Source of the DNA: Deinococcus arcticus | GTDB lineage: Bacteria; Deinococcota; Deinococci; Deinococcales; Deinococcaceae | Length of the DNA: 40,564 nucleotides | NCBI RefSeq assembly: GCF_003028415.1 | Contig: NZ_PYSV01000023.1 | Span: forward strand, 1 to 40,564 | Direction: 5' to 3' | Shown here: positions 38,851 to 40,564 of the stretch, piece after piece | Layout: each line of letters starts with the position of its first letter | Position numbering within the stretch: the stretch's first letter is position 1 | The notes under the pieces: generated by a model | Databases searched by the model: none | What the model was told of the DNA's origin: nothing | Seen by the model: only the letters and a program-made list of their open reading frames with translations | Program-made: the position numbers and the translations under genes

Positions 38851-39498
38851 ATGACCCAGCCGCCCCCACCTGCCTCCCCCGGCACTGCGCCTGCCCAGGC
38901 GATTACGTGTCTCTCCACCGACCTGGGCCCCCTGCCTGCCCTGCTGGCCCAGAGTGCGGCGCTGCACCGCCATCTGTGCCCCCGGCAGGTGCTGGGGGCC
39001 CGCCTGGGTTTGCTGGCCGGGCGCCTGCTGGAGCTGCCTTTTCCCCGCACCGACAAGCGCGTGCTGGTGTTTGCCGAAACCGATGGCTGTTTTGCCGATG
39101 GCCTGTCGGTGGCCAGCGGCTGCTGGCTGGGGCGGCGCACCCTGCGCCTGGTGGATCACGGCAAGGTGGCGGCCACGGTGGTGGACACCCACACCGGGCA
39201 GGCCATCAGGATTGCCCCGCACCCCGATCTGCGCGCGCGGGTGCGCGCTGGCCGCCCGGCCGGGCAAAAGCGCTGGGACGCCTATATGGCCGCCTACCAG
39301 ACTTGGCCGGACGAGGCCCTGTTTCAGGTGCAGCCCGTCACGCTCAGTGTGGACCTGGCCGCCCTGATCAGCGTGGCCGGAAAGCGCGCCGTCTGCGAAG
39401 GCTGCGGCGAAGAGATCATCAATGAGCGTGAGGTGCGGGGGCCCGCCGGGGTGCAGTGCCGCGCCTGTGCAGGCGACACCTACTGGCACCCGGTCTGA
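38851..39498 (+). CDS. FmdE-like protein with C-terminal zinc ribbon
   Basis: The 215-aa product carries the FmdE pattern: H41-x-C43-P with G49 (HRHLCPRQVLGARLG), then FAETDGCFADGLSVASGCWLG (C80, C91), and TLRLVDHGKVAATVVD. A zinc ribbon C182-x2-C185 ... C203-x2-C206 closes the protein. FmdE was named as a subunit of formylmethanofuran dehydrogenase of methanogens, but bacterial members occur without that enzyme and may handle a metal or formate-dehydrogenase cofactor. No partner genes lie nearby, so the role is open. Confidence 0.8.
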   Translation: MTQPPPPASPGTAPAQAITCLSTDLGPLPALLAQSAALHRHLCPRQVLGARLGLLAGRLLELPFPRTDKRVLVFAETDGCFADGLSVASGCWLGRRTLRLVDHGKVAATVVDTHTGQAIRIAPHPDLRARVRAGRPAGQKRWDAYMAAYQTWPDEALFQVQPVTLSVDLAALISVAGKRAVCEGCGEEIINEREVRGPAGVQCRACAGDTYWHPV

Positions 39499-39568
39499 TG
39501 CAGGTGCACGCCCCGAAAGGCGAGAAGAGCGGCTGCACCGCCCAGTCGCCGCAGAAGAGACAAGAGTT

Positions 39569-39595
39569 GACCCCCTCCACTGTTGAGAGGGGGTC
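39569..39595 (+). terminator. Hairpin after the FmdE-like gene
   Basis: GACCCCCTC (39569-39577) pairs perfectly with GAGGGGGTC (39587-39595) across a 9-nt loop, followed by TCTGATGCC. It is 70 bases after the stop. It is a probable terminator; it may alternatively belong to the left end of the IS element. Confidence 0.45.
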
Positions 39596-39666
39596 TCTGA
39601 TGCCTGACTACCAGTCAAAACTCCTGACAGCCAAGGAAAAGTCGGCGCCTGTAGGGTGTTTCTGCA

Positions 39667-40488
39667 ATGAAAACCCGGGGCCGACACCCCCACGATACCT
39701 TGCAGACTGCGCTGCGGTCTGCTTTTCCCATCGATGCCCGGCGCCTGGAGGTGCTGGCAGCCTTGATCTTGGCCATGGTGCAAGCCCGCAGTGTCGTGCT
39801 GTACACCTTGAAGACCCATGTGCCGTTCCCCGGCTCACTCGACACGCGGTACCAGCGGTTGTGCCGGTTTGTCCGTTTCGAGTTCCCTGCCCAGCTCTTC
39901 GCACGGTTTGCGCTCTCATTCCTCCCGGACGGCGAGCTGCACCTGATCCTGGACCGCACCAATTGGAAGCTCGGCAAGCAGGATGTCAATATTCTCCTCC
40001 TGTCCGCCGTCTGGGACGGCTTCAGTCGGCCGCTGATGTGGGCCCTGCTCCCTCATGGGGGCAGCAGCTCGCAACAGGTGCGCGAAGCGCTCCTGACCCG
40101 ATTCCTTCAGTGTTGCCCGGACCGGTCCATTGGGAGCCTGCTGGCAGACCGCGAGTTCATCGGCAAGACGTGGTTCACGTGTCTGGATCAGCATGGCATT
40201 GCGCCCTGTATTCGTCTCCCGGCCACAGCCACCATCGGAACCGGCAAACTGCCTATCTGGGCCTGCTTTAAGAAGCTTCAGACGGGCGAGATTCGCTGCT
40301 GGCACCGCTCTGTCGTCGTCTACGGCGTGTCCTTGCGCCTGTGTGCCACCAAGAATGCGGCCGGCGAAGTCCTGTACCTGGCCTACCGCGGCCACGCGTC
40401 CGTGAATCTGCGCAGATATGCGCAGCGCTGGCAGGCGGAAACGAGCCAACTCGATTACCCTTGTACATACGCACTCTCCTTTCGCTGA
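39667..40488 (+). CDS. IS4-family transposase, 3' end disrupted
   Basis: The 273-aa product has the DDE residues of IS4 transposases: first D in LILDRTNWKLGK, second D in LLADREFIGKTWF, and the E of the Y(2)R(3)E signature in RYAQRWQAE. After that Glu the sequence leaves the family pattern (SQLDYPCTYALSFR) and stops, so the K of the usual Y2R3E6K box and the C-terminal helices are missing. The gene is therefore probably inactive, cut by a deletion or junction near 40440-40450. GTCGGC (39641-39646) and GCCGAC (39680-39685) form a hairpin around its start codon, which could limit translation. The rest of the element's right side (40489-40564) is unassigned. Confidence 0.85.
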   Translation: MKTRGRHPHDTLQTALRSAFPIDARRLEVLAALILAMVQARSVVLYTLKTHVPFPGSLDTRYQRLCRFVRFEFPAQLFARFALSFLPDGELHLILDRTNWKLGKQDVNILLLSAVWDGFSRPLMWALLPHGGSSSQQVREALLTRFLQCCPDRSIGSLLADREFIGKTWFTCLDQHGIAPCIRLPATATIGTGKLPIWACFKKLQTGEIRCWHRSVVVYGVSLRLCATKNAAGEVLYLAYRGHASVNLRRYAQRWQAETSQLDYPCTYALSFR

Positions 40489-40564
40489 CGGGTCTCCATC
40501 GCCGCTCGCTGCGCATTCCATCGGTCATGGGCGTGCTCTGCCGGGGGTTTTGCACGCCGTGCTC

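Overview
This GC-rich window (about two thirds G+C in most genes) reads as a Deinococcus-type chromosome. The basis is protein style and gene content: a Deinococcus/Thermus-like 4-hydroxyphenylacetate (hpa) gene set, a FmdE-like protein, a TldD/TldE pair, an IS4 transposase, and possible start-proximal -10 elements. No ribosomal RNA or other taxonomic marker is present, so the genus is an inference.

Positions 1-19.9 kb hold a complete type I-C CRISPR-Cas locus. Array 1 (120-5370, 74 repeats, 73 spacers) is read leftward. Array 2 (16713-19729, 43 repeats, 42 spacers, plus two decayed repeats) is read rightward. Their leaders face inward and bracket two regulators (a TPR protein with a SARP-like DNA-binding end, and a WYL-domain protein) and the operon cas3-cas5c-cas8c-cas7c-cas4-cas1-cas2. 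A strong internal ribosome binding site inside cas8c marks a separate Cas11 small subunit. The two arrays use repeats that differ by one compensatory base pair in the crRNA hairpin, share one identical 35-nt spacer, and array 2 keeps apparent intermediates of the repeat change at its old end. A 24-codon ORF resembling a Cas3 N-terminus lies just before cas3, and sampled base composition drops in the cas3-cas7 block, suggesting that the effector block was exchanged.

Positions 19.9-31 kb hold a homoprotocatechuate (hpa) catabolic cluster: a divergent PucR-type regulator, hpaG, a secreted protein, hpaE, an SDR epimerase/dehydrogenase, hpaB, hpaD, then hpaH and hpaI. Together these would hydroxylate 4-hydroxyphenylacetate, cleave the ring and degrade it toward pyruvate and succinate semialdehyde. 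The flavin reductase (hpaC) and CHM isomerase (hpaF) are not in the window. A DUF559 nuclease gene flanked by 51-bp inverted repeats (49/51 identical) sits antisense inside the cluster, and an antisense secreted-protein gene splits off hpaHI.

Positions 31-40.6 kb hold a membrane diguanylate cyclase, a CHAD-domain gene broken by a 136-bp MITE-like insertion (TGA target duplication) and a frameshift, a DUF4139 secreted protein, tldD-tldE, a HAD-like protein lacking catalytic residues, a FmdE-like protein with a zinc ribbon, and a 3'-disrupted IS4-family transposase at the right edge.
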